Source: an uncultured Lachnospiraceae bacterium
GTDB lineage: Bacteria > Bacillota > Clostridia > Lachnospirales > Lachnospiraceae
Length of the DNA: 40,833 bases
Reading direction: 5' to 3'
Assembly (NCBI GenBank): GCA_910577045.1
Contig: CAJTLB010000024.1
Coordinates: 1 to 40,833, forward strand
Position 1 is the stretch's first letter. Every line of letters begins with the position of its first letter. A program made the translations under genes and the position numbers. Positions 7,945 through 17,056 of the stretch are shown here, piece after piece. Below the pieces are notes generated by a model. That model saw only the letters and a list, made by a program, of their open reading frames with translations, was not told where the DNA came from and did no database searches.

Positions 7945-7975
7945 ATATTAAACTATTACGTAACGTAAGAGTCAA
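7945..7975 (-). promoter_or_regulatory. MerR-type promoter with 19-bp spacer and operator
   Basis: Minus strand: -35 TTGACT (7975-7970), a spacer of exactly 19 bp, -10 TAATAT (7950-7945). The 13-base palindrome TTACGTTACGTAA (7956-7968) sits inside the spacer. An overlong spacer with a central dyad is the hallmark of promoters that MerR proteins twist into activity. It reads into the TipAS-type MerR gene, so autoactivation is expected. Confidence 0.75.
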
Positions 7976-8127
7976 CACTTATTCTAATATTTTATACAAT
8001 CTAAATATATCATTCTATATTTGTATTATTATTGCTGATTTTATGTGTTTTTGTCTAAATTACAGTATACGATACCTACTTTATATGATAAAATAGCCTT
8101 ACAAAAAATTACTAAAAGGAGATCTGA

Positions 8128-11100
8128 ATGAATCTAAAATTAAAAAGCAAAAAACTAATTAGCATTATCCTTTCTGCTACCCTTCTGCTAACACATCTGC
8201 CACCTGTATTAGCCGATCAGCAGTCCCTTCTTGTTTCTGTTCCTACCCTATTTGGTGAATTAGATAAGGTTACGGTGACTACCCCTCAGCAATTTATAAA
8301 AGCATTAGAAAATGGTAATACACACATTATAGTCAGTGGCCTTATTACAATAGGTGACAAAGCGGACGCGACTGGAAGAATGTTGCCCGTCACCATTCCG
8401 GCAGGAACCACAATTGAAGGAACTATAGGAAGTACTTTAAACTGCCGCTGTCCTATCCAACTTGAAGGAGATGATGTTACCTTTAAAAACATTGAACTTA
8501 TCTTTGAATCTTCCGATGCCTTAGGGAGTATTCCCCATAGAGAAATTTTCCTGGCAGGCCATAGTTTAACTCTTAATAATGTTAATACTTATTTAGACGG
8601 CGGTGATGGCTCTTTTGGCCCCTTAGGAGGTTCCGAAGCAGAGTTATTGCCAACTGTGTATGCTGGAGGCTATCCTGGTACCTCCGTGGGTTCTAATGCC
8701 AATTTAACTATAATAAATTCTAATTCCAAAACGATGTTCCAAGATATCTATATGGGACATGACGAAGGCATTTATCAAAATGTACCCTATACTGGAAATG
8801 CAACATTAACATTAGATAACCCTGTTACAGTACGTGGACATATTTATACAGATAAAAATAACCTTGCGGAGATTGATCTTTATGGAAATGGTAATTCTCT
8901 TTTTAACCACGCAAAAGCAACCAAGTTCACTGGGAATACAAATACTACTTTGACTTTGACTGAGTGTTCTGTTGCTAATGCCGTTATCAATGGAGTCGGA
9001 ACTATCCAATTACATAATAATGCACACCTTACTCCTCGAACTAACCAATTCCACAATATCTCTTTACAAGAAAATGCTTGCCTTGATTTAAGTGAAATTA
9101 CAGATGCAATTATTACAGGTGATTTTGAAGGTGGAAATTATAATATTGCTAATCCTTCTGATACTAATACTACTGGGCTTCTTATTTTAGATAAAGAAGG
9201 TTCCTTAACAATAGAAGGTTCTATTACTGGAACTACTATCTTTCAAACTGGAAATAAAAATTTCCCTGGAAGTTTAGTTATTGGAAAAGACTATATTATT
9301 GCCGATTGGGATGAAATAACTGAGAATTTTATTATACCTCAAAAATACCAAGATGATGGATATAAACTACAACACTCTAAGCGGGCATGGTGTATTTTTA
9401 AATCCTATAATGACACAACCGATGCTACTCCTGAAATTGGTTCTGTAGAAATCTCTTATGCACCATCAGCAATCGATTTAGCAGAAATCCAAGGAACACC
9501 AAATGAATCCCTTTTTTGCCGGATTATCTGGCTAGATACAGAAGATAATATTATTAATTCTCAAGATGTTATCGAAAAATACTCTTTTGACTATGAAAAT
9601 TCTTTATGTGTAAATACAGACTATTTAAATGATCCTTCTTATAATGAGGCAACTGATTGGGGAAATGTCTCTATTGAGCTAATGTCTTCTGAAGAATCAC
9701 CAGAATATTTTTATTTTATAGCACATGACAGGGCAAAAACAGGAGATTATACTTTCCGTTTTTATTCTAAAAATACAGAAAGCGTATGGAATTCCACTAT
9801 TGAATCTATAAAACAATTAGATAATTTTTTGCTAAATGAATTCTCCGTTTATTTTTATGATTCCTCGAATCCAGATGCCAGTTCATCTGCTATTTACGAA
9901 CAAGCTGAAATTCAGCCCATTCCAGAACAAACTTATACAGGAAAAGCTATTTGCCCAGAAATAACAGTAACCCATCTCTCTTCTGGAACACCCCTTACCT
10001 TAAACACTGATTACCGTGTTTCCTATGAAGATAATGTTAATGTAGGGGAAGCTACTGTTAAAATAATTGGTATTGGAAATTATAGTGGCGAAATAACCGC
10101 CCATTTTACTATTGCTAAAAGTGAATCTGATGTTTCTGTAACAGCCACTATGGGGACAGGAAACCAAGATACCATCCAAGCTGTTTATGGGGATAATATT
10201 CGTTTTGTTTGCCAAGCAGTTCCCGCAGGTGCCCAACTTGCAAAAATGGCACTTCCTAACACCGTAGATTTTTATTGTGGCCAGGAACTTTTAGGAACTG
10301 CGCCTATTAATTCAAATGGACAGGCAATTTTTATTTACCATACTACAGAACAAAAGATCCCTGTTGGAAATTCTACTGTTTTTGCTGATTTTGGTGGGAC
10401 AGCATCCTTAAACCCTGCACAAAGCAGCTCTTCTGTATCTATTACTTTAGAAAAGCAGACGCTAGCTATAGATGATATTAAAAGTATTGCCTTAAAAGAC
10501 TTTTCTTATGACGGCACAAAAAAGACAACAGATATTATCTCCTTAACCACCACACAACAAACACTTTTTATTTCTGGCCAAGCAGAATTAGCAAGTGCCC
10601 AATCTGGTACTTATACAGAAGCTACCGTCCTTTCTTGGTCGTTAAATGAAAAGGATTCTAAATGGTATCAACTGCCTATGGGCCCTAAAACCATTTTGGT
10701 AGATCCAGCAGTCACCATTATCCCAGCAAAGGCACCAGAACAAGTTACTATTTCTTCCACTGCTAAGCCCGGGACAACACAAAATATTTCTATTTTAGAT
10801 GCTATTCCAGCAGAATTGCAAAACAAAGTATTAAATTACGAATTAGGGAAAAACCAATTTGACAATACAATTATTTCTACCCCAACTATTTCCAATGGCA
10901 CTTTAACCTACCAAGCAATACAAGTTGGCACAGAAACAATCCCTGTCCTTGTAACATTGGAAAACTCCCAGCCTATGACATTGATAATAACAATTCTTGT
11001 AACAGACAAAGAAACCATACAACTTAACCTTACTTCACCAGATCGGGCATATAATGGGCAGCCTTATCGTGAATGGAATACTTCACTTGAAAGTGAGATA

Positions 11101-12453
11101 CCTGTCACTATTACTTATTATAACCTAACAGAACAACAGCCTTTAACAGATGCCCCTATAGACGCTGGAAGTTATTCTATTACTGTCCATGTAGAAAGTA
11201 GTACGGAAATAGGAGAAGAAACTTCTACTTTCCAAATTCTTCCAAAAGAAGTCCATATTTGTGCATTAGACAAAACCATTCAGGTAGGAGATGCCATACC
11301 AGATATCAGTAACCCTCAACTTTCTATTGATTATGAATTTGAAGCAAATTATGAACCTATTCATGGTGAATCTTTAGGTACTGTTAAAATGCTATACCAA
11401 GAAACTCCTGATAATATGAAAGAAGGCAGTTATACTATCTTTATCCACCTTCTTGAGCAAAACCATAAAAATTACACAATAACCGAAAAAGAAGGTACGT
11501 TATCTATTATAGCATCTGGAGAACATATCCATAACTATACAGCGTCCATTACACAAAAAGCAACTTGTACAGAAAATGGTATAAAAACTTATACCTGCCC
11601 TGTATGTAAAGATTCTTATACAGAAGAAATTCCTGCAACTGGACATACACCAGTAATTATGCCTGCAATAGACTCCACTTGTACAGAAACAGGAAAAACG
11701 GAAGGAGCATATTGTTCTGTATGTAATATTGTCCTTACAGAGCAAACCACTACTCCAACAAAAGAACACTCTTATGGCCTATGGGTTATTGATGTCTCCC
11801 CTACTTCTACACTAGAAGGAAAGAAACATAGAACATGTTCTTTATGTAATATGATAGAAACAGCTTCTATTCCAAAATTAGAATCAGGTGACAGTGACAA
11901 TGATTCTGATGATAATTCATCAGATAACAATGATTCAGAGAATCATTTTACGGAAGAAAATTCTTCCACTACTCTCCCTGAAAAACCACTATCCCCTACA
12001 AGTACAGCCGATTCTTATGACCCAATAAAAGGATATATTAGCTTGGCCCAAGGAATTATAACAGGGCACGGAAATGGCTATACAAAATGGAAACAAACAA
12101 ATGGCAGTTGGTGGTTAGAATATGCAGATGGTACATGGCCTCATGGCCAACTTACAAATGATGGACAGCAAATCTACCAATGGGAAAAAATTAATGGGGC
12201 ATGGTACGCATTCCATTCAGATGGTTATGCAAAGCATGGCTGGCATATGGATAGTAAATATCAAGGCTGGTTTTATATTGATATTAATAATGGCATGAAA
12301 ACAGGCTGGCAACTTATTGATGGAAAATGGTATTACTTCAACCCAATTTCTGATGGGACACAAGGTAGATTATTTATGAATTGTTATACTCCAGATGGTT
12401 GGTATGTAGACCAAAACGGAGCATGGGATGGTAAACCTCAATACAAAAACTAA
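8128..12453 (+). CDS. Very large secreted multidomain cell-surface protein
   Basis: 1441 residues. Signal peptide 1-29 (KSKK, hydrophobic core, VLA before D30). Residues about 45-350 look like the right-handed helix of pectate lyase-like adhesive domains (QQFIKALENGNTHIIVSG, VTIPAGTTIEGTIG, DVTFKNIELIF, then LTLNNVNTYLDGG). From about 600 come Ig/MBG-type modules (LNTDYRVSYEDN, NVGEATVKIIGIGNYSG). About 1130-1250 hold Cys-pair modules (TYTCPVCKDSY, CSVCNIVL, CSLCNMIE). A Ser/Asp/Asn-rich linker covers about 1251-1300, and from about 1314 aromatic cell-wall-binding repeats (GSWWLEYADGTW, GWQLIDGKWYYF, DGWYVDQNGAW). AAGGAG is 8 nt upstream and a strong terminator follows. It is probably an adhesin held to the wall without a sortase; no catalytic site is evident. 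Confidence 0.85.
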   Translation: MNLKLKSKKLISIILSATLLLTHLPPVLADQQSLLVSVPTLFGELDKVTVTTPQQFIKALENGNTHIIVSGLITIGDKADATGRMLPVTIPAGTTIEGTIGSTLNCRCPIQLEGDDVTFKNIELIFESSDALGSIPHREIFLAGHSLTLNNVNTYLDGGDGSFGPLGGSEAELLPTVYAGGYPGTSVGSNANLTIINSNSKTMFQDIYMGHDEGIYQNVPYTGNATLTLDNPVTVRGHIYTDKNNLAEIDLYGNGNSLFNHAKATKFTGNTNTTLTLTECSVANAVINGVGTIQLHNNAHLTPRTNQFHNISLQENACLDLSEITDAIITGDFEGGNYNIANPSDTNTTGLLILDKEGSLTIEGSITGTTIFQTGNKNFPGSLVIGKDYIIADWDEITENFIIPQKYQDDGYKLQHSKRAWCIFKSYNDTTDATPEIGSVEISYAPSAIDLAEIQGTPNESLFCRIIWLDTEDNIINSQDVIEKYSFDYENSLCVNTDYLNDPSYNEATDWGNVSIELMSSEESPEYFYFIAHDRAKTGDYTFRFYSKNTESVWNSTIESIKQLDNFLLNEFSVYFYDSSNPDASSSAIYEQAEIQPIPEQTYTGKAICPEITVTHLSSGTPLTLNTDYRVSYEDNVNVGEATVKIIGIGNYSGEITAHFTIAKSESDVSVTATMGTGNQDTIQAVYGDNIRFVCQAVPAGAQLAKMALPNTVDFYCGQELLGTAPINSNGQAIFIYHTTEQKIPVGNSTVFADFGGTASLNPAQSSSSVSITLEKQTLAIDDIKSIALKDFSYDGTKKTTDIISLTTTQQTLFISGQAELASAQSGTYTEATVLSWSLNEKDSKWYQLPMGPKTILVDPAVTIIPAKAPEQVTISSTAKPGTTQNISILDAIPAELQNKVLNYELGKNQFDNTIISTPTISNGTLTYQAIQVGTETIPVLVTLENSQPMTLIITILVTDKETIQLNLTSPDRAYNGQPYREWNTSLESEIPVTITYYNLTEQQPLTDAPIDAGSYSITVHVESSTEIGEETSTFQILPKEVHICALDKTIQVGDAIPDISNPQLSIDYEFEANYEPIHGESLGTVKMLYQETPDNMKEGSYTIFIHLLEQNHKNYTITEKEGTLSIIASGEHIHNYTASITQKATCTENGIKTYTCPVCKDSYTEEIPATGHTPVIMPAIDSTCTETGKTEGAYCSVCNIVLTEQTTTPTKEHSYGLWVIDVSPTSTLEGKKHRTCSLCNMIETASIPKLESGDSDNDSDDNSSDNNDSENHFTEENSSTTLPEKPLSPTSTADSYDPIKGYISLAQGIITGHGNGYTKWKQTNGSWWLEYADGTWPHGQLTNDGQQIYQWEKINGAWYAFHSDGYAKHGWHMDSKYQGWFYIDINNGMKTGWQLIDGKWYYFNPISDGTQGRLFMNCYTPDGWYVDQNGAWDGKPQYKN

Positions 12454-12489
12454 ATAACCAAATATTTATACAAAATAATATATCTAAAC

Positions 12490-12526
12490 TGCTGCAAAAT
12501 ACATTCATTATTTTGCAGCAATTTTT
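12490..12526 (+). terminator. Rho-independent terminator of the surface-protein gene
   Basis: Perfect 12-bp stem TGCTGCAAAATA with TATTTTGCAGCA around a 7-nt loop, followed by ATTTTTT. It overlaps nothing and lies between the convergent surface-protein and MFS genes. Confidence 0.85.
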
Positions 12527-12529
12527 TGC

Positions 12530-13771
12530 CTAAATAAACCCTTTAAATACCTTTCTTGCGCCAATAGCAACCACTAAAGAGCTTGCTCCAGCAAACAGTA
12601 TAATAATAAACTCATAATTCTTAGCGACTTCAAATAAAACTCCATATAGTGCATTTCCTATTGGCTGTGAACACATGGATACCATAAAAATAACTGAAAT
12701 TACCTTCCCAATTAAATTTGGGGGTGTTTCTGCTTGGACAAAAGACATCATTTCCACTGTAAAAATTGTTGAAAACACCATAATAATAGAGCAGCACCCT
12801 GTCATAACGATATAATTTATAATTCCTGATAGGGAAAACATTAATACTATACCAATTGGAAGTACACAGAAAGCACAAACCATAATTAAATTTCCTGCCT
12901 TTTGTATTACTAACTTTTTCGCATAGGCTCCTGCCATAACTCCCCCTATCAACCCACCTACCGCCATTGCCCCTTGTGCAAAACCACATAAGGTATTCGC
13001 CAAATTTATATCAAATAACAATACTTCTGTTACTATATATGGCAAACCAACAATAATCATAGCAGATAAAAATAAATTTATTCCACAAGTAACTACTAAT
13101 ACTTTTCCAATAATTGGCTTTTCTTTTTTAATAAAATGGACGCTTTCTACAAAATCTTGTTTTATACTTTTCCATATATTCATGTTAAGCTCTTGTTTTA
13201 CAAAAGGTATTTTAAGGAATATCTCCATAATCGCAGATAGAAAAAAACATATAATACAAATCCATAACACAGGCATTAACCCATATGTACTATATAAAAT
13301 CCCACCCAAGACTGGCCCTATTAAAGCCGAAAATGAACTTATAATATTAATAATAGAATTTGCTGCCATAAATTGATCTGGTTTTACTAACACAGGTACG
13401 CTTGCTTGTACCGAAGGCTGGTAAGCCCCTGCTATGCCATATAGGATCATTAATGTAGCTGTTACCAAAAGAACCAAGTTTATTTTCCCAAGCAATACAG
13501 AAAAAGTTATAATTACTATTGATGTAATAAAATCTAATATTACCATAATATTTCGTTTATTTACTCTATCAGCCACTATCCCACCAATAGGTGACAATAT
13601 AATGGTTGGAATAAATGCACAAGCTGTTACCATTCCAAAAAGCGCAGAAGAACCTGTATAATTCAACAAATATAATGGTAACACAAACCTTATGGTCGCA
13701 TTGCCAAATAATGAAATTATTTGCCCCAATACTACCAATATAAAATCTCTTGAAAATACTCCTTGTTTCAT
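12530..13771 (-). CDS. MFS exporter (EntS/MFS_3-like)
   Basis: 413-residue, 12-TM major facilitator, probably a drug or metabolite exporter. The loop 2-3 signature appears as GGIVADRVNKRNIMV (about 64-78). The N-terminus, with SRDFILVVLGQIISLFGNA and LPLYLLNYTGSSALFG, is typical of the MFS_3 group that contains siderophore and macrolide exporters. GGAGG lies 9 nt before the ATG. It is directly downstream of the TetR-type gene on the same strand, and an inverted repeat resembling the TetR operators lies in front of it, so TetR-controlled efflux is the best reading. Substrate unknown. Confidence 0.85.
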   Translation of the reverse strand: MKQGVFSRDFILVVLGQIISLFGNATIRFVLPLYLLNYTGSSALFGMVTACAFIPTIILSPIGGIVADRVNKRNIMVILDFITSIVIITFSVLLGKINLVLLVTATLMILYGIAGAYQPSVQASVPVLVKPDQFMAANSIINIISSFSALIGPVLGGILYSTYGLMPVLWICIICFFLSAIMEIFLKIPFVKQELNMNIWKSIKQDFVESVHFIKKEKPIIGKVLVVTCGINLFLSAMIIVGLPYIVTEVLLFDINLANTLCGFAQGAMAVGGLIGGVMAGAYAKKLVIQKAGNLIMVCAFCVLPIGIVLMFSLSGIINYIVMTGCCSIIMVFSTIFTVEMMSFVQAETPPNLIGKVISVIFMVSMCSQPIGNALYGVLFEVAKNYEFIIILFAGASSLVVAIGARKVFKGFI

Positions 13772-13792
13772 TCTTTATACCTCCATTTTTTA

Positions 13793-13809
13793 ATACCGTC
13801 TTGCGGTAT
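13793..13809. promoter_or_regulatory. Operator-like inverted repeat before the MFS gene
   Basis: ATACCG-N5-CGGTAT, about 22 bp before the MFS ATG and next to its SD. The half sites share ATACC/GGTAT with the two TetR operators at 14542-14584, but the gap is 4 bp wider, so binding by the same protein is plausible but not certain. A GC-rich 6-bp hairpin at 13829-13846 lies between this site and the TetR stop. Confidence 0.45.
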
Positions 13810-13865
13810 GTATTAATTTAAAATATATCTGCCCTTTTTAGGGCAGTATATAATAACACATTTTT

Positions 13866-14525
13866 TTATTTTAATTTATTTTTATCATAAATTAAAGCTA
13901 ATTCTTGTAACCTCCTTAATAATTCCTCATCTATAATATCCAAGCCAAACCCCTGCATCATTTGGCGGAACACTATAAATTTCCGATAAGACTCTTCGGC
14001 TGAATTATTAAATATCATTGGATTCATCCAAATATTCGCAACCATTACAATTAATTCTGCCAACTCTGCAGGGCAATCTGTCTGAATTGATCCATCTAAA
14101 ATTCCTTCTTCAATAATTGGCAAAATATAGTTTGGCGCTGCTTCATCTATTGTTTCCTGAAAAATACTATAAAGTAATCTTGAATTATGGCTTAAGTCAG
14201 GCGCTACGGTAAAAATATCATCTTGGACTGGCCTTAATATAGACTCTTTAAAAATCTTTTTTAACTTTTCTTTTCCTGTTAAACCTGTACAATCCCGGAT
14301 ATATCCTAACATTTTATTTGATTCTTCTGTCATCCTATTTGTAACAGCAACTAAAATATCTTCTTTTGATTTAAAATGGTGGTAAATTGCCCCCTTACTT
14401 AAACCTCCTAATTGATTAATAATATCTTGGATCGAAGTACGCTCATATCCCTTTTCCATAAATAACTGAAAAGCAACATCTAATATTAAATTTACTGTTT
14501 CTTCTGGATGCTTATTCCTAGCCAT
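13866..14525 (-). CDS. TetR/AcrR-family repressor
   Basis: 219-residue one-component repressor. The N-terminal HTH is standard: AFQLFMEKGYERTSIQDI (about 14-31), then LGGLSKGAIYHHFKSKEDIL (about 39-58). The C-terminal helical ligand domain is divergent, as usual in this family. Its own promoter contains two copies of CATACC-N3-GGTATG, one in the spacer and one just after the -10, the classic layout for autorepression. The MFS gene lies 94 bp downstream on the same strand with a related dyad in front. The inducer is probably an exported compound; its nature cannot be read. Confidence 0.85.
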   Translation of the reverse strand: MARNKHPEETVNLILDVAFQLFMEKGYERTSIQDIINQLGGLSKGAIYHHFKSKEDILVAVTNRMTEESNKMLGYIRDCTGLTGKEKLKKIFKESILRPVQDDIFTVAPDLSHNSRLLYSIFQETIDEAAPNYILPIIEEGILDGSIQTDCPAELAELIVMVANIWMNPMIFNNSAEESYRKFIVFRQMMQGFGLDIIDEELLRRLQELALIYDKNKLK

Positions 14526-14541
14526 TATATTATCTCTCCTC

Positions 14542-14592
14542 TAACATACCAATGGTATGTTAATCTTATCATACCGTTGGTATGTTTGTCAA
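14542..14592 (-). promoter_or_regulatory. TetR gene promoter with two operators
   Basis: Minus strand: -35 TTGACA (14592-14587), 18-bp spacer, -10 TAAGAT (14568-14563). Operator A, CATACC-GTT-GGTATG as read on plus (14570-14584), fills the spacer. Operator B, a 21-bp perfect palindrome with core ACATACC-AAT-GGTATGT (14542-14562), covers the start point. Centres are about 25 bp apart. Confidence 0.8.
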
Positions 14593-14596
14593 GCAA

Positions 14597-14797
14597 TTAA
14601 TTAAAAATAAAAATATCTTCAATAGGAACCTCTACTACTCTAGATATATCAATTGCCAGTTTTAATGATGGGTTATATTGTGCCTTTTCTAAGCGCATAA
14701 TTGTCTCCCGGCGCACGCCTACCTTTTCTGCTAACTGCTCTTGTGTCATATTTTTAAGCTGCCGGTACTTTTTTAACCTACATTCAAATTCCGCCAT
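14597..14797 (-). CDS. Small XRE-family HTH regulator
   Basis: 66-residue protein that is essentially a single Cro/C1-type helix-turn-helix: RLKKYRQLKNMTQEQLAEKV, then GVRRETIMRLEKAQYNPSLK. Size and sequence match the small XRE partners found next to DUF3796 membrane proteins in Clostridia. Its ATG lies 3 nt after the DUF3796 stop, and the SD is inside the end of that gene, so the two are translationally coupled. The three repeats around the promoter of the pair (15488-15567) are its likely binding sites, making an autoregulated module. Confidence 0.85.
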   Translation of the reverse strand: MAEFECRLKKYRQLKNMTQEQLAEKVGVRRETIMRLEKAQYNPSLKLAIDISRVVEVPIEDIFIFN

Positions 14798-14800
14798 GCC

Positions 14801-15469
14801 CTATTCCTCACTTTCATTTGCTTGTTCGTCATGGTCATAATGGTATAGCAAATATTCAGGAAGAAAAATCCCTAAGGCTAATGTAAGAGAAAGTACAATA
14901 ATTGTAGCAATAAAAGTATATTCTAGGCTTCCAAAAAACCTTCCTTGGCAAAGGATTATTAATGTAATAAACATAATAGAAAACGTAATTTTATATGACT
15001 TTACTTGGGCTTGGACTACATTTTCCTGGAAGCGTTCATCCATAAAAGTTCCTGCCATTTTTCCTTCATAGAAAAAGCCGAAAAAACCAAAACACATAAA
15101 AAATACAAATGGAAAAACATCGCCGTTTATAGGGTATGTCCAAAAACCTAAAAAACCTAAAAACCCCATTAACCCTAGAAAACCCCATTTAGGATTTATT
15201 TTACGGGTAGTATTCGTTTGTACAACTTCTTTCTGGCGCTTCCCAATATTAATAAATAAAACAACAAATAAAGAAACTACATAGCTGCAAGTAAGAAAAA
15301 TAGAAATAATCATTGGCAAATCCTTTATTTGGAACGTATAACTCCCAAAATCCATTGGCACTACTAAACGGGAATCATTAAAAGTAATCGCATGCCATGA
15401 TGCAAAAAACATCATTAAAATACAGAAAATCCCACCGCCAATTAACATTTTTATCTTATTCTTTTTCAT
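14801..15469 (-). CDS. DUF3796-family membrane protein
   Basis: 222-residue integral membrane protein with five or six predicted TM segments. The centre shows the family's Gly/Phe/Leu run WGFLGLMGFLGFLGFWTY and, later, EGKMAGTFMDERFQENV; both are characteristic of DUF3796 as I recall it. The C-terminus is acidic (DHDEQANESEE). The biochemical role is unknown; the pairing with a small XRE regulator is well known and suggests a membrane component of a regulated stress response. AGGAGG is 6 nt before the ATG. First gene of the two-gene operon, right behind a promoter with three operator copies. Confidence 0.75.
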   Translation of the reverse strand: MKKNKIKMLIGGGIFCILMMFFASWHAITFNDSRLVVPMDFGSYTFQIKDLPMIISIFLTCSYVVSLFVVLFINIGKRQKEVVQTNTTRKINPKWGFLGLMGFLGFLGFWTYPINGDVFPFVFFMCFGFFGFFYEGKMAGTFMDERFQENVVQAQVKSYKITFSIMFITLIILCQGRFFGSLEYTFIATIIVLSLTLALGIFLPEYLLYHYDHDEQANESEE

Positions 15470-15487
15470 ATAAAGCCTCCTATTAAT

Positions 15488-15567
15488 GAGATATATTTAT
15501 CTCTTATTATGATAAATATATCACTTTTATTTTTTAATGTCAATAGAAAAAGAGATATATTTATCTC
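15488..15567 (-). promoter_or_regulatory. Promoter of the DUF3796/XRE operon with three operator copies
   Basis: Minus strand: TTGACA (15543-15538), 17-bp spacer, TATATT (15520-15515). The 12-mer GATATATTTATC or its reverse occurs three times: 15490-15501, 15511-15522 (reverse, covering the -10) and 15554-15565. The outer copies are flanked to make 16-bp GAGATATATTTATCTC near-palindromes. Two copies face each other across 9 bp downstream of and over the -10; the third is upstream of the -35. Confidence 0.75.
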
Positions 15568-15794
15568 TTTTTTATTCTCCGTACTATTTTAAGCTCTTTT
15601 TCTAAATTCTCTTCTATAATATTAAGACAAGTAGTTGCCCATTATCAATAACTGCGTGATAATAAAGAAAAATTAAAAGAATTTTTATAAAAATTTGGTA
15701 GAAATATTACTATAATTGTGCTATTCTATTAAAAATATAAACTCGTATACATAATACAATATCTATTTCATTTTAAAAAAACGGAGAATATTTT
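15568..15794 (+). other. Non-coding leader of the LRR-like gene
   Basis: AT-rich and gene-free, about 225 bp. No convincing promoter was fixed by eye. ACGGAG precedes the next ATG by 9 nt. Confidence 0.3.
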
Positions 15795-16742
15795 ATGGCA
15801 CAGCAAAAAATAAAAATGTCACCCTTCCTACTTGGGGCAATAACAAATTCTTTGGGGCGGTTGCCCTGCACTCCTTATGATCTTACAAAAGTAAAAAAAC
15901 TAATAGATTTTTATCCCGTTAATTTTTGGACAGATGAAATTCCTGATATGGTTATAGAAGGTGCTGGCAATTTTTCTTGTATTGGGAAAATGCCAAACCT
16001 CCATACGCTGATTTTTTCCAACTCTATATGCACAACCTTTTTTATCAATAATTTTTCCTTCCTTGCAGACTGCCAAAAGGTAAAAATTTTAGATATGACA
16101 AACACAAACTTTTCTGACTGCCGCTTGCTTTTAAGTATGCCCTGCCTGCATAAGGTTCTCCTTCCAACCGAAGAACAACTTATTCATACAGAAGTGCTCG
16201 ACACGCTTGTAAACCATAATGTTCAGGTATTCTTAATGGACCCACAGGCACATAAAGCGGCAGAATATAGCATTAACATAAAATACTGGAACCATGGTTT
16301 TGGTATGCAGGATGATAGTTTCGTTTTACTGAAATATTTAGCAGATAAAGGAAAGGCAGCCATCTCTGTAACAGAACTCTTTTCTGACCTTGGTTTGGAT
16401 AAAATGCAGGGCGATTTCAAGCAGACACGTGATTTATTAAAAAAGACTAATATTAAATATGCAATAAATATTATTACCGATCTTGCCGCCCTGCTGCTGG
16501 AATGTAAAATAAACCAAACCGTGAATTTAAATAAACTAGCTTGGCGTAATATAAAATCTGCCGTATCTGAAATTTGCATTACAGCAACACCAGAAGAACA
16601 TGCGTTAATAAACAAAACTCTTATGGATTTTGCGTCTGAACCATCTGCCTATGATTTAAGCGAAGTGTATAATAAAAACTATTTACAGAAATTTGCCTTA
16701 CTTTGCAAGGAATTAAGGAAAGAATTATATAATAAGAGATAA
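15795..16742 (+). CDS. Hypothetical protein with leucine-rich-repeat-like segment
   Basis: 315 residues, no signal peptide or TM segment, so probably cytosolic. Residues about 60-130 look like two or three irregular leucine-rich repeats (MPNLHTLIFSN, QKVKILDMTNTNFSD, SMPCLHKVLLPTE). The rest (about 175-315) is mostly helical and charged and ends RKELYNKR. I do not recognise a named family. Start supported by ACGGAG. It stands alone between the XRE/DUF3796 operon (divergent) and the chemoreceptor (convergent). The fold hints at protein-protein interaction only. Confidence 0.6.
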   Translation: MAQQKIKMSPFLLGAITNSLGRLPCTPYDLTKVKKLIDFYPVNFWTDEIPDMVIEGAGNFSCIGKMPNLHTLIFSNSICTTFFINNFSFLADCQKVKILDMTNTNFSDCRLLLSMPCLHKVLLPTEEQLIHTEVLDTLVNHNVQVFLMDPQAHKAAEYSINIKYWNHGFGMQDDSFVLLKYLADKGKAAISVTELFSDLGLDKMQGDFKQTRDLLKKTNIKYAINIITDLAALLLECKINQTVNLNKLAWRNIKSAVSEICITATPEEHALINKTLMDFASEPSAYDLSEVYNKNYLQKFALLCKELRKELYNKR

Positions 16743-17056
16743 AATACTAGATGAAATTCTTTTATTTGGGGCTGCTGCAAAACTCAGTATTTTTACAATA
16801 TACAGCAGGAATTTACTTGCCTTCCAAACAATATATTGTATCAATCCGCTTTTTGCTGCCGCCCCTTTTATTCCCAGAAACCTAACTCTAATATCTTATT
16901 CTTTGTTTCAATCCACTCGCGGCAGTTAGGAGCAAAACCATTATGTGGATTGCCTTATGATAGTAGGGGATACCGCTTTCGCTCTGCCCGCTACTGCCGT
17001 TATTATTGTTTTGGGCAATTCCTCCCTTACCTAAGAGGAAGGAGGATTCCTTGTTG
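16743..17056. other. Gene-free region with a GC-richer island
   Basis: No supportable gene. A 74-codon frame (16836-17060) lacks an SD and has an implausible Arg/Tyr/Cys-rich translation. It contains an inverted repeat, CAATCCAC (16909-16916) with GTGGATTG (16945-16952), and near its right end AATTCCTCC with GGAGGATT, which may end chemoreceptor transcription. The island around 16910-17040 is less AT-rich than its neighbours, possibly remnant DNA. Confidence 0.35.

Noticed and set aside
11500..11769. Cys/Phe-rich minus-strand frame opposite the Cys-pair modules
   Set aside because: Mirror image of TGT/ACA codon use in the real gene; no start signal.
16905..16936. GTTTCAATCCAC resembling the end of a type I-C CRISPR repeat
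   Set aside because: Only one copy; the remainder does not form the repeat stem, there is no spacing pattern and no cas genes. Treated as chance or remnant.
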